This document shows positions 17,281 to 25,950 of a stretch of DNA of 64,000 nt, one piece after another (position 1 is the first letter of the stretch; every line of letters begins with the position of its first letter). The notes beneath the pieces were generated by a model. The model had not been told where the DNA came from and made no database searches. It worked only from the letters and a program-made list of their open reading frames with translations. The translations under genes were made by a program, and so were the position numbers. Source of the DNA: Aequorivita capsosiphonis DSM 23843 (lineage in GTDB: Bacteria; Bacteroidota; Bacteroidia; Flavobacteriales; Flavobacteriaceae); NCBI RefSeq assembly GCF_000429125.1, contig NZ_AUBG01000002.1:392917-456916 (forward strand). The letters are read 5' to 3'.

Positions 17281-18460
17281 TAAACGTTCTAAAAAAGTAT
17301 TATGGGTTTTCGGAGTTGCCTTGCTAGCCATTGTGATTACGGAATTGGTGCGTCCAAAACCAATTGATTGGCGTACAAGCTATACTTCATTTGACAAGAT
17401 ACCTTTTGGCGGATTTGTATTTTTTGAAGAAGCGCCAAGCCTTTTTAAAAATTCTGAAATAAAGAAGATTGAGAAAGATCCGTATGAGTTTTTAAAGGAT
17501 AGCACCTATTCAGAAAATTCTGCTTACGTCTTTATAAATGATGAAGTTTCGCTGGATAAAAGACAAGTGGAAGAAATTTTAAAATATGCAGAAAGCGGAA
17601 ACACCGTTTTTATGTCTTCGCGAAGTTTAGGCTACATTTTGAGGGATTCCCTAAAGCTTTTCACTTCCACAAATTATAATATTTTAGAAGAAGAATTACA
17701 TCCAAAACTTTTCAACAAAGCATTAAAGCAAGATTCTGTTTCAACATTTAAAAAAGGTGTTTTTAAATCCACATTTTCAAAAATTGACACCTTGAAAACT
17801 ACGGCCCTTGGATATTTTGATACAAAAGAACCAGCATTGAAGGAACTGAATTATATAAAAGTAAAATTCGGAAAAGGTCAGTTTTTACTTCATAATATGC
17901 CTGAAGCATTTTCAAACTATTACTTGCTCAACGGCAATGAAAAATACGCGGCCAATGTGCTATCCTATATTGATGCAGACGAAATATACTGGGATGAATA
18001 TATAAAATCTGGCAGAAAGGTTATTACTTCACCTATGCGGTTTATTTTAAATCAAGAGCCATTAACTTGGGCGTATTATGTTTTACTTGGAGGTTTGTTG
18101 ATCTTTGTTCTTTTTAAAGGAAAAAGAGAGCAGCGCGTTGTAGCGGTTATGGAACCTTTAAAGAACACTTCGGTTGAATTCACAAAAACCATTGGAGATT
18201 TATATTTTCAGCATAAAGATTACAGCAATATTATAGCGAAAAAAATCACGTATTTTTTAGAAACCCTTCGTTCAAAATATTATATAAATACGAATGAAAT
18301 TTCTGAAGATTTCATTAAAACATTAGCTTTAAAAAGTGGGAATTCTTTTGAAAAAACACAAGAATTGATGCTTTTTATAAGAAACTTAAAGGAAAAATCT
18401 GTTCACAGTGAAGCCGATTTGCTGGAACTTAACAAAAAAATAGAAGCATTTAGACTATAG
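17273..18460 (+). CDS. DUF4350 domain protein
   Basis: The 395-residue protein has an N-terminal membrane helix (about 9-25, VLWVFGVALLAIVITELV), an extracytoplasmic alpha/beta domain of DUF4350 type (about 30-240) and a second helix near 262-280 (LTWAYYVLLGGLLIFVLFKG). A cytosolic helical domain ends the protein. The DUF4350 domain resembles a glutamine-amidotransferase-like fold used for binding. The topology places the N-domain in the periplasm and the tail next to the MoxR ATPase. Start and stop overlap or abut neighbours, so it is a fixed part of the operon. Confidence 0.82.
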   Translation: MLDKRSKKVLWVFGVALLAIVITELVRPKPIDWRTSYTSFDKIPFGGFVFFEEAPSLFKNSEIKKIEKDPYEFLKDSTYSENSAYVFINDEVSLDKRQVEEILKYAESGNTVFMSSRSLGYILRDSLKLFTSTNYNILEEELHPKLFNKALKQDSVSTFKKGVFKSTFSKIDTLKTTALGYFDTKEPALKELNYIKVKFGKGQFLLHNMPEAFSNYYLLNGNEKYAANVLSYIDADEIYWDEYIKSGRKVITSPMRFILNQEPLTWAYYVLLGGLLIFVLFKGKREQRVVAVMEPLKNTSVEFTKTIGDLYFQHKDYSNIIAKKITYFLETLRSKYYINTNEISEDFIKTLALKSGNSFEKTQELMLFIRNLKEKSVHSEADLLELNKKIEAFRL

Positions 18461-18463
18461 ACT

Positions 18464-19456
18464 ATGGAAGAATCACAAGTAAACCCGTTGGAATTTAATT
18501 CGAGAATAGACTTAAAAAACCTTCAGGAAGCCGTTCAACAAATAAAAACCGAACTCGGAAAAGTAATCGTAGGGCAACACGATATGCTGGAAATGCTTAT
18601 CATTTCAATATTGAGTAATGGCCATTCCCTTATTGAAGGCGTTCCGGGTGTTGCAAAAACATTGACCGCGAAATTATTGGCAAAAACATTGGCGGTAGAT
18701 TTCAGTAGAATTCAATTTACACCAGATTTAATGCCGAGCGATATTCTGGGAACTTCTATTTTTAATGTAAAAACCAGTGAGTTCGAATTTAAAAAAGGCC
18801 CGATCTTTTCTAACATTATCCTGATAGACGAAATAAACCGTGCACCCGCAAAAACCCAAGCTGCACTTTTTGAAGTTATGGAAGAGCGACAGGTAACAAT
18901 GGATGGCACAGAATATAAAATGCAACTTCCGTTTTTGGTTTTTGCAACACAAAACCCCATAGAGCAAGAAGGTACCTATGCCCTACCCGAAGCGCAACTG
19001 GATCGTTTTCTATTTAAAATTAATGTGCCTTATCCAAGCCTAGAAGAAGAGATTCATATTTTGGAAAACGAACATAACAGAAAGGATAAACTTATTCTGG
19101 ATGATATTAAACCAGTTTTAAACGCGCAGCAAATTGCAGAATACCAGCATACGATAAAGCAAATAATTATGGAAAGCAATCTGCTAAAATACATTGCAGC
19201 CATTGTTGATAATACCAGAACAAATGCGAATCTATATCTGGGTGCTTCCCCACGAGCATCCTTGGCTATTATGAACGCCTCAAAAGCATTAGCTGCAATG
19301 AACGGCCGTGATTTTGTAACCCCAGATGATATTAAAAAAATAGCGCCTTCAGTTTTACGACATAGAATAATGCTGACGCCAGAGCGCGAAATGGAAGGAG
19401 TAACCCCTGATAAGGTGGTGCAGCAGATCATTGAGACGATTGAAATTCCACGCTAG
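18464..19456 (+). CDS. MoxR family AAA+ ATPase
   Basis: The 330-residue protein has a Walker A at about residues 60-68 (EGVPGVAKTLTAKLLA), a Walker B near 120 (IILIDEINRAPAKTQAALFE), sensor 1 in LVFATQNPIEQEGTY, the arginine finger region LPEAQLDRFLFK and a C-terminal lid with YLGASPRASLAIMNASKAL. MoxR ATPases act as chaperone-like remodelers for partner proteins with VWA or DUF58 domains. The DUF58 gene follows after a 131-bp gap that contains an 18-bp palindrome. Confidence 0.92.
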   Translation: MEESQVNPLEFNSRIDLKNLQEAVQQIKTELGKVIVGQHDMLEMLIISILSNGHSLIEGVPGVAKTLTAKLLAKTLAVDFSRIQFTPDLMPSDILGTSIFNVKTSEFEFKKGPIFSNIILIDEINRAPAKTQAALFEVMEERQVTMDGTEYKMQLPFLVFATQNPIEQEGTYALPEAQLDRFLFKINVPYPSLEEEIHILENEHNRKDKLILDDIKPVLNAQQIAEYQHTIKQIIMESNLLKYIAAIVDNTRTNANLYLGASPRASLAIMNASKALAAMNGRDFVTPDDIKKIAPSVLRHRIMLTPEREMEGVTPDKVVQQIIETIEIPR

Positions 19457-19476
19457 CTTCGATACAATCCCGATGA

Positions 19477-19494
19477 TCCCGATAGCTATCGGGA
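19477..19494. repeat. Dispersed palindrome, family A, perfect copy
   Basis: TCCCGATAGCTATCGGGA, a perfect 18-bp palindrome, lies between the MoxR and DUF58 genes. The same sequence occurs at 46198-46215 inside the RND pump gene, and variants at 12175 and 59430. As RNA it would fold into a hairpin with almost no loop. Confidence 0.85.
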
Positions 19495-19587
19495 CGGTAT
19501 CACTCAGCTGCCTTTTGGGGATTCGGGGTTTGTTAATTCGGGCTCGAACTAGAAACCAGAAACTATAAACTTGAAACAATTTGTGAA

Positions 19588-20922
19588 GTGAAAAAATTTC
19601 TTAAAAGCTTATATCTAACAAAACGATTTTTTATCGTGGTGTTTTCACTTGCGATCCTGTTTGTAGTTTCCTATTTTTTTCAGGAACTGTTCGGGGTGAT
19701 TAAGCTTTTGTTTTATTTACTTCTTGGTACTTTTATTTTTGATGTTTTATTATTGTTCCGAAATAAAACTGGCTTACAAGCATACCGATTATTACCTGAA
19801 AAGCTTTCAAACGGAGATGACAATAACATTGAGATAAAAGTGGTTAACAGATTTCAATTTAAAACTTCCATAAAAATAATAGATGAATTGCCTGTGCAAT
19901 GGCAAATTCGCGACTTTAAGATTGAATCGGTTTTAAATTATTCCGAAGAAAAACGATTTACCTATCAAGTTCGACCTACGGAACGCGGGGAATATCACTT
20001 TGGAAACCTAAATGTATTTTCTTCATCTGTTTTGGGATTGATTTCACGGAAGCAACAATTTTCGGCAGAGCAAATGGTGCCAAACTACCCTTCATTTTTG
20101 CAGTTAAAAAAATATGATTTTATTGCCTTCTCAAATAAACTACAGCTTTTTGGACTTAAAAAGATCAGAAGGATTGGCCATACCATGGAGTTTGAACAAA
20201 TTAAAGATTACACTCCTGGAGATGACATTCGTAACATAAACTGGAAAGCGACCGCCAAACGAAACAATTTGATGGTGAACCAATTTCAGGATGAAAAATC
20301 ACAGCCTGTTTATTCTGTAATTGATAAGGGAAGGGTAATGAAAATGCCTTTTAACAACCTGAGTCTTTTGGATTATGCCATAAATTCCACCTTGGTTATT
20401 TCAAATATTGTATTAAAAAAGCACGATAAAGCCGGTATGTTTACTTTTTCCAAAAAAGTGGACGATCGTGTAATTGCCCAACGAAGAAGCGCCCAAATGC
20501 ATCTTATTTTGGAAACACTTTACAATGTAAATACAGACTTTTCTGAAAGTGATTTTTCCAGATTATACGTTGATGTAAAACGACATATTAAACAAAGAAG
20601 TCTGTTGTTGCTGTACACCAACTTTGAAACTATGGATGCCCTTCACCGCCAATTGCCTTATTTGCAAGCAATCAATAAAACACATCTCCTAGTGGTTATC
20701 TTTTTTGAAAACACCGAGTTGAAATCATTTATCGATAAAAAAGCGACCACAACACATCAGGTTTTTGAAAAGACAATCGCTGAAAAGTTTATATATGAAA
20801 AGAAATTGATCGTCAATGAACTTCATAAATACGGTATTCAATCCATTCTTACCGCTCCCGAAAATCTTACGGTAAATACTATTAATAAATATTTAGAGAT
20901 TAAGGCGCGAGGACTACTTTAA
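19588..20922 (+). CDS. DUF58 domain protein
   Basis: The 444-residue protein starts at a GTG (19588). It has two N-terminal membrane helices (about 12-30 and 37-55), a beta-rich region to about residue 180, and then the DUF58 core with MEFEQIKDYTPGDDIRNINW, KATAKRNNLMVNQFQDEKSQ and a VWA-like fold to the end. DUF58 proteins are the usual partners of MoxR ATPases; together they form a conserved but poorly understood envelope-associated system. It is the last gene of the operon that begins at 14690. Confidence 0.88.
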   Translation: MKKFLKSLYLTKRFFIVVFSLAILFVVSYFFQELFGVIKLLFYLLLGTFIFDVLLLFRNKTGLQAYRLLPEKLSNGDDNNIEIKVVNRFQFKTSIKIIDELPVQWQIRDFKIESVLNYSEEKRFTYQVRPTERGEYHFGNLNVFSSSVLGLISRKQQFSAEQMVPNYPSFLQLKKYDFIAFSNKLQLFGLKKIRRIGHTMEFEQIKDYTPGDDIRNINWKATAKRNNLMVNQFQDEKSQPVYSVIDKGRVMKMPFNNLSLLDYAINSTLVISNIVLKKHDKAGMFTFSKKVDDRVIAQRRSAQMHLILETLYNVNTDFSESDFSRLYVDVKRHIKQRSLLLLYTNFETMDALHRQLPYLQAINKTHLLVVIFFENTELKSFIDKKATTTHQVFEKTIAEKFIYEKKLIVNELHKYGIQSILTAPENLTVNTINKYLEIKARGLL

Positions 20923-20928
20923 GCTCTT

Positions 20929-20945
20929 CCTCCGGCAGGCAGGCC
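20929..20945. repeat. Dispersed palindrome, family B, partial copy
   Basis: CCTCCGGCAGGCAGGCCC is a half or degenerate copy of the CCTGCCTGCCGGCAGGCAGG palindrome seen at 33388, 39441, 44703 and 48399. It sits 7 bp after the stop of the DUF58 gene. The rest of the 220-bp gap up to oxyR is AT-rich. Confidence 0.6.
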
Positions 20946-21117
20946 CAAAGGGGGAATTATTTCTTGGAAAAATCATACGGCTCTTCAAGCTTCAGACCTT
21001 TTTAAGAATATTTTGTCTTCAGTGGTTTATTTAATTCTTAATTTTCTTAAAGCCAGATTCCTGTTACATTTTCTTCCCGATTCGAATTCCAGCTATAGCT
21101 TATATCGATAGAAACAT

Positions 21118-21125
21118 TATCTTTG
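21118..21125 (+). promoter_or_regulatory. Candidate -7 promoter element of oxyR
   Basis: TATCTTTG matches the Bacteroidota -7 consensus TAnnTTTG and lies 17 bp before the ATG. A clear -33 TTG is not visible at the right spacing, so this is tentative. Confidence 0.35.
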
Positions 21126-21142
21126 TATAAACAATCTCTACA

Positions 21143-22081
21143 ATGACAATCACGCAACTTAAATACGTTTTAGCGGTAGCCGAGCATCAGAATTTCACGA
21201 AAGCTGCTGAAAAAACCTTCGTCACGCAGCCTACGCTCAGCATGCAAATCCAAAAACTGGAGGATGAACTGGATATTCTTATTTTCGATAGAAGCAAAAA
21301 ACCAATCGAGCTTACCGAGGTTGGAAAAAAAATAGTGGAACAGGCTCGAAACATTGTAAACGAATCAGAACGGATGCAAGATGTGGTGGATCAGGAAAAA
21401 GGCTTTATCGGTGGTACTTTTAAACTCGGAATCATACCAACCATAATGCCTACGCTACTTCCTATGTTTCTCAAGAATTTTTCGAATCGGTATCCAAAGG
21501 TTCAGCTTAAAATTGAAGAACTCAATACAGATGAGATCATTACCAAAATCAGCGACGGTTATCTTGATGCAGCAATTGCCGCCACGCCTTTGAAACATGA
21601 TAAAATTAAGGAAAGAGTTTTATATTATGAACCATTTGTAGGTTACATCCCAGAAAACCATCGACTAACTTCAAAAGAAAAACTGGAAGTTGGCGATTTG
21701 GATATTGACGATATATTGTTGTTGGAAGACGGCCATTGCTTTCGAGATGGTATAATAAATCTTTGCAAAGCCTCTAAACACGGAGGTATTGATAAATTCC
21801 AACTAGAAAGCGGCAGCTTTGAAACTTTAGTAAAACTATCCAATGAAGGTTTGGGAATGACGTTGCTGCCCTATTTACACACTTTGGATATTAATCCAAG
21901 TCTTACAAAAAATCTAAGATATTTTAAAAATCCCTCACCAGCGCGTGAAGTAAGCTTAATTTACAGTAAAAGTGAACTTAAATTGCAAACAATAAATGCT
22001 CTTTATGATATTATCGCAGGAGTGATACGTGGCGCAATTGCTTTTCAGGATGTGAAAGTTATCAGTCCGACGAAAAAGTGA
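21143..22081 (+). CDS. oxyR: OxyR, hydrogen-peroxide-sensing LysR regulator
   Basis: The 312-residue protein has an N-terminal winged HTH (1-60, FTKAAEKTFVTQPTLSMQIQ) and a LysR effector domain (about 90-300). The redox segment reads LLLEDGHCFRDGIINLC, with cysteines at residues 199 and 208, the same numbering as the disulfide-forming pair of E. coli OxyR. Oxidation by peroxide would form C199-C208 and switch on detoxification genes. No catalase or Dps gene is adjacent, so its targets lie elsewhere. A terminator-like hairpin follows 40 bp after the stop. Confidence 0.93.
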   Translation: MTITQLKYVLAVAEHQNFTKAAEKTFVTQPTLSMQIQKLEDELDILIFDRSKKPIELTEVGKKIVEQARNIVNESERMQDVVDQEKGFIGGTFKLGIIPTIMPTLLPMFLKNFSNRYPKVQLKIEELNTDEIITKISDGYLDAAIAATPLKHDKIKERVLYYEPFVGYIPENHRLTSKEKLEVGDLDIDDILLLEDGHCFRDGIINLCKASKHGGIDKFQLESGSFETLVKLSNEGLGMTLLPYLHTLDINPSLTKNLRYFKNPSPAREVSLIYSKSELKLQTINALYDIIAGVIRGAIAFQDVKVISPTKK

Positions 22082-22123
22082 TCCTCCGTTTGAAGTAGCA
22101 GTAAAAAGTAACTTAATAATTAA

Positions 22124-22153
22124 AAAATCCCCTTGATTTCTCAAGAGGATTTT
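22124..22153. terminator. Bidirectional rho-independent terminator
   Basis: A 13-bp stem with one mismatch (AAAATCCCCTTGA, loop TTTC, TCAAGAGGATTTT) sits between the convergent oxyR and the small gene ending at 22156, with T-runs on both sides. Confidence 0.8.
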
Positions 22154-22155
22154 AT

Positions 22156-22353
22156 TTATGGGTTTAGATAGATTAGACACTGATTTAGTTGCGGGTTCTG
22201 TTTAAGAAGTGAATCGATCCAAACTTTGAGCTCTTCTACTTCATAGGGAAGTAATCGGGTCAGCGCTTTTTGCAATTCTTTACAGAACAAATTAACATCA
22301 AAACTTACTTTTGCAAGTACGGCTTTGGTGTAATCAAACATTGCTCTTGCCAT
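22156..22353 (-). CDS. Small conserved flavobacterial protein, unknown function
   Basis: The 65-residue protein reads MARAMFDYTKAVLAKVSFDV at its start, then FCKELQKALTRLLPYEVEEL and KVWIDSLLKQNPQLNQCLIY. It is soluble and mostly helical, with two cysteines. From memory, near-identical short proteins occur across Flavobacteriaceae, which together with its own terminator supports a real gene. No function is known. It converges with oxyR; whether oxidative stress links them is unknown. Confidence 0.75.
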   Translation of the reverse strand: MARAMFDYTKAVLAKVSFDVNLFCKELQKALTRLLPYEVEELKVWIDSLLKQNPQLNQCLIYLNP

Positions 22354-22542
22354 AGCTAATTGAGATTTTATAAAATTAAGTTAGGTAGATGTTCTCTCAA
22401 TAGGCGAAGATGTTTTTTTTAATTTGACATAAATATAGCCAATATATTTCAAATCTGTTCCCTTTCAAATGGAATTAACCTTGTTAAAGATTTGTTAATT
22501 AGGAGATAAGCTTTTCAAACCTTTAGATACGCGGAGGTTAGC

Positions 22543-22995
22543 TTACTTAACTTTTAATGTCCATTCAAACTCAAAAATAGAAACTACATCCCCTTCTTCA
22601 TCTTTTCCTTCAGATTTCATCCAAATGGTCTGTCCCTCTCCAGAACTTATGGTTTTTTGTATTGCCGCATCAATTAGTTCTCCATCAGCACAGGAATAAT
22701 TTATTCTTCCGCGAGCCTTTTTAGTAAATGTAGCTTTGTTACTCGCCACGAGCATGGAAATCTTTCGCTCACTCTGCTGAATTTTGGCCATTACCATTGC
22801 TCCTGTACTCAATTCGGCAGCCATTCCTTGAACTGCCCAAAACATAGAGTTAAATGGGTTCTGGTTAATCCAACGATGCTTTACTGTGGTCTCACACGCA
22901 TTTTCCGAAATAGATTTTACACGTACTCCTGTAAGATATGCAGAAGGCAGTTTAAATAGTAAGAAAGTATTGATTTTACTAGGGCTGAGTTTCAT
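22543..22995 (-). CDS. DUF4442 hotdog-fold protein (thioesterase-like)
   Basis: The 150-residue protein matches DUF4442, a hotdog-fold family related to acyl-CoA thioesterases. Visible features are the N-terminal MKLSPSKINTFLLFKLPSAY, the WINQNPFNSMFWAVQGMAAE segment that corresponds to the central helix, and a beta-rich second half (ISMLVASNKATFTKKARGRI). A classical thioesterase catalytic residue is present at best as the Asn/Gln in NPFNSMF, so activity is uncertain. It is divergent from the DUF4870 operon, with a 133-bp gap that should hold both promoters. Confidence 0.82.
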   Translation of the reverse strand: MKLSPSKINTFLLFKLPSAYLTGVRVKSISENACETTVKHRWINQNPFNSMFWAVQGMAAELSTGAMVMAKIQQSERKISMLVASNKATFTKKARGRINYSCADGELIDAAIQKTISSGEGQTIWMKSEGKDEEGDVVSIFEFEWTLKVK

Positions 22996-23101
22996 TTTGT
23001 AGAATTATTTTACAAATATATTCAATAAATCCATGACAAACTATTTGTTAAAAAAATGTTAATTATAGTACTATGCGTAACATACTACTGTCTTTTAGAC
23101 A

Positions 23102-23109
23102 TATATTTG
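23102..23109 (+). promoter_or_regulatory. Candidate -7 promoter element of the DUF4870-PadR-PspC operon
   Basis: TATATTTG fits TAnnTTTG and lies 19 bp before the DUF4870 start. The -33 region (GTCTTTTAG) is only a loose match. Confidence 0.4.
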
Positions 23110-23128
23110 TATAAGAAAATATAAGGCT

Positions 23129-23629
23129 ATGACAACTACAATTTCAGAAAACCAAAAAAACACGAGTGCTTTTATTCACTTGTCAACATTTTTAAAATAC
23201 TTTTTCCCGTTCGCGAATTATATCGCCCCACTTCTAATTTGGACTTTTAACAAGGAAAAGCCCTTTGTTGACGAGCATGGGAAACAGGCTATTAATTTTC
23301 AGCTAAGTATTTTGGTGTATACCATATTAATAGGACTGATCTGCTTGCCATTTTTTATAATTTTCGCAACCGATTTTATTTCGCTAATAGAAACCATCAA
23401 TAACAATACGGGACATTTTTCGGTAAACAACATTCAAAATATTTCAGGATACATTCTTCTTTTTGGTTTAGCATTGATCTTATTATTGGGATTATTCGTT
23501 TTTGAACTTTATGCCGTAATCAATGCCTCTATCCACGCATCTCGCGGACAACTTTATCAATATCCACTTTCTATACCATTTATAAAAACCAACCCTCAAA
23601 ATCCAATTCAAAATGAGCACATTAGTTAG
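23129..23629 (+). CDS. DUF4870 domain membrane protein
   Basis: The 166-residue protein has four membrane segments. The family signature is visible near residues 30-62: FANYIAPLLIWTFNKEK, then VDEHGKQAINFQLSILVYTI. The C-terminus is YQYPLSIPFIKTNPQNP. DUF4870 proteins are small membrane proteins without known activity. It is the first gene of a run that continues with a small overlapping ORF, a PadR regulator and a PspC protein. Its stop codon overlaps the next possible gene by 17 bp. Confidence 0.88.
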   Translation: MTTTISENQKNTSAFIHLSTFLKYFFPFANYIAPLLIWTFNKEKPFVDEHGKQAINFQLSILVYTILIGLICLPFFIIFATDFISLIETINNNTGHFSVNNIQNISGYILLFGLALILLLGLFVFELYAVINASIHASRGQLYQYPLSIPFIKTNPQNPIQNEHIS

Positions 23630-23864
23630 TTACCTATTGGCTGCCATTTTACAGTTTATAGGTCTAAGCGTACCGACGGAACAGGAATCTGTTAGCGAGT
23701 TGACTCATCAACAATTCGAAGAAACCACAAGTGCGCTTCCGTATTCATTCATCATCAACAACGAACAAGAATTAAAAACAAACATTAGAAAAAATGAAAA
23801 TCGAAAACACAAAGGCGCAGATGCGAAAAGGGGTTTTGGAGTTCTGCATCCTTTCCGTTCTTAA
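23613..23864 (+). CDS. Small overlapping ORF with N-terminal hydrophobic segment, uncertain
   Basis: This 83-residue ORF starts inside the end of DUF4870 (17-bp overlap) and runs 71 bp into the PadR gene in another frame. Its start is MSTLVSYLLAAILQFIGLSV, a plausible membrane anchor or signal peptide, followed by an acidic linker (QESVSELTHQQFEETTSAL). Without it, 164 bp inside a tightly packed operon would be empty, and the codon choice looks coding up to about 23790. The basic tail that overlaps PadR is less convincing. It may be real or may be a decayed C-terminus; I know no homologue. Confidence 0.45.
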   Translation: MSTLVSYLLAAILQFIGLSVPTEQESVSELTHQQFEETTSALPYSFIINNEQELKTNIRKNENRKHKGADAKRGFGVLHPFRS

Positions 23865-24132
23865 GGACGGCGAGGCATATACTTCAGATATTCTGGAAAC
23901 TCTCAAAGATGCGAAAATGCTTGTCGTGGAAGGCACCATTTATCCGCTGCTCACAAGGCTTAAAAATGCGGGACTGCTTTCATATCGCTGGGAGGAATCT
24001 ACCGGCGGACCACCGCGAAAGTATTACAGTCTTACTGATAAAGGTAAGTTATTTTTAACCGAATTGAACAGCACCTGGAACGAATTGCAACAGGCTGTGA
24101 ATATAGTAACCAGCGAAAAAAACACAAAATGA
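23794..24132 (+). CDS. PadR family transcriptional regulator
   Basis: The 112-residue protein is a PadR-type winged helix. It opens with KIENTKAQMRKGVLEFCILS and continues with a recognition region around residues 45-70 (GTIYPLLTRLKNAGLLSYRW) and the EESTGGPPRKYYSLTDKGK beta-wing, ending with a short dimerisation helix. PadR repressors next to PspC genes usually control their own operon. Its stop overlaps the PspC start by 4 bp (ATGA), a sign of translational coupling. Confidence 0.93.
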   Translation: MKIENTKAQMRKGVLEFCILSVLKDGEAYTSDILETLKDAKMLVVEGTIYPLLTRLKNAGLLSYRWEESTGGPPRKYYSLTDKGKLFLTELNSTWNELQQAVNIVTSEKNTK

Positions 24133-25844
24133 ACAAGACAGTAAACATTAATTTGGCAGGTATTTCCTTTCACGTAGACGAAGATGCCTTTGGAAAACTT
24201 TCGCGCTACCTAGACGCCATCCGTAGATCACTAAAACACGATGAAGGAAGTGAAGAGATCATGCAGGACATTGAAGCCCGTATTGCGGAACTTTTTTCTG
24301 AAAAAGTAGAAGGTTCAACACAAGTTATAACATTAAAAATGCTTGATGATGTAATCGAAATCATGGGACAGCCCGAGGATTACGAAGTTGACGATGAAAT
24401 TTTTGAAGACGTTCCCCCACATTCCAAAGCCGACGAGAAAGCACGTGGAACTTCCAGGCGCAAACAACTGTTCCGAGATCTGGACGATAAATACATCTCT
24501 GGTGTCTCTTCTGGAATAGGACACTTTTTAGGAATAGACGCAATTTGGATCCGTCTATTATGGGTTCTTTTAGTAGTTGCCGGTTTCGGTTCGCCTATCC
24601 TTGTTTATATATTGTTTTGGATTTTGGTTCCCCCAGCTTTGACTACTTCTGATAAACTGAAAATGACAGGAGAACCCGTTAATATTTCAAACATTGAAAG
24701 AAAATTTAAAGAAGGTTTTGACAATGTTGCCGATAGAGTGAAAAACGTAGATTATGACAAGTACGGCAATAAAGTGAAAACCGGGGCTTCAAACTTTTTC
24801 GATTCCTTAGGGGAAGTAATCGTAGTACTGTTTAAGATATTCGCAAAATTAATTGGGGTGCTTATAATTATCGTTTCCCTCACAACCATCATCGGATTAG
24901 TAATTGGATTTTTCACCTTAGGTTCTATAGATTTCTGGGGAAATACTGAAATAGCCGAGAAAATTGCAATGGTAGATACCACCAATGCGCCCATCTGGTT
25001 AATGGCTTTATTAGTCTTTTTCGTAGTTGGAATTCCATTTTTCGCGCTGTTTGTTTTAGGTTTAAAGTTGTTAATCAGCAACCTAAAGTCGATGAGCTCT
25101 ACATTAAAAATCTCCCTAATCGTTATCTGGGCGCTCTCTCTAATAGGTTTAACCATATTAGGGATCAAACAAGCGACGGAACAAGGATATGATGGAAATT
25201 ACATCGAGGAGCAAGCTTTGGCCTTAAACACGGGAGACACCTTACATCTTTCTATGCGAGCCGATAAACAGTTCAGCTATAAGGTTGGACGAAGCAGTGG
25301 TTTGGAGTTGAAATATAATCAGGATAATAAACGTGTGATTTATTCGAACGATATTTCAATAAATATAAAATCGACCAAAGATTCAACTGGAAAAATTGTG
25401 ATTGAAAAAACAGCCCAAGGAAATAATAATCTAGATGCTAAAAAACGAGCAGAGGCAATTGACTACAGGTTTACAATTAATAACGATAACCTCATACTCG
25501 ACGGATTTTTCACAACTAATACCGCTAATAAATACCGCGATCAGCAAATAGAAATAACTGTTTATTTGCCAGAAGGCACCATTCTTTATTCCGAAGAGAA
25601 CACGAATTCTTATTACGGTTATAATTCAGACTTTAAGGAATTGAGCAATTGGGATAACGACGCACATTATTATAGTGTATTAAAGAATAAATTTGAATGT
25701 TTGGATTGTCAAGAAAAGGAAGAAATCCTTCAAGAAAACGATTCTTTAGAAACAATACATTTAGAAAAAGCTTCTGACACCGTAGAAGCCATTCAGAATA
25801 AAACTTGGGAAGAGCAAGTACAGGAAGACTTAGGAAACGATTAA
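24129..25844 (+). CDS. PspC domain membrane protein
   Basis: The 571-residue protein has a cytosolic N-terminal helical domain (1-110, NLAGISFHVDEDAFGKLSRY) followed by a PspC domain at about 118-175 (DDKYISGVSSGIGHFLGIDA, IWIRLLWVLLVVAGFGSPIL). Three more membrane segments lie around 235-265, 290-315 and 325-345, and a periplasmic beta-rich domain fills the rest (about 365-535) with an acidic end. PspC domains belong to phage-shock envelope stress responses; here no PspA is adjacent. The periplasmic half resembles the beta-helical DUF2807-type proteins encoded next door, so they may interact. Confidence 0.9.
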   Translation: MNKTVNINLAGISFHVDEDAFGKLSRYLDAIRRSLKHDEGSEEIMQDIEARIAELFSEKVEGSTQVITLKMLDDVIEIMGQPEDYEVDDEIFEDVPPHSKADEKARGTSRRKQLFRDLDDKYISGVSSGIGHFLGIDAIWIRLLWVLLVVAGFGSPILVYILFWILVPPALTTSDKLKMTGEPVNISNIERKFKEGFDNVADRVKNVDYDKYGNKVKTGASNFFDSLGEVIVVLFKIFAKLIGVLIIIVSLTTIIGLVIGFFTLGSIDFWGNTEIAEKIAMVDTTNAPIWLMALLVFFVVGIPFFALFVLGLKLLISNLKSMSSTLKISLIVIWALSLIGLTILGIKQATEQGYDGNYIEEQALALNTGDTLHLSMRADKQFSYKVGRSSGLELKYNQDNKRVIYSNDISINIKSTKDSTGKIVIEKTAQGNNNLDAKKRAEAIDYRFTINNDNLILDGFFTTNTANKYRDQQIEITVYLPEGTILYSEENTNSYYGYNSDFKELSNWDNDAHYYSVLKNKFECLDCQEKEEILQENDSLETIHLEKASDTVEAIQNKTWEEQVQEDLGND

Positions 25845-25950
25845 CTGCCAATATGTTTAACCCAAGTTTCAATGCACACTACCATAAACTTTTAAACCCT
25901 CCTTCGACGGGCAAGCTCATAAACTTTTTTAACCATCAAAAACTAAAATT

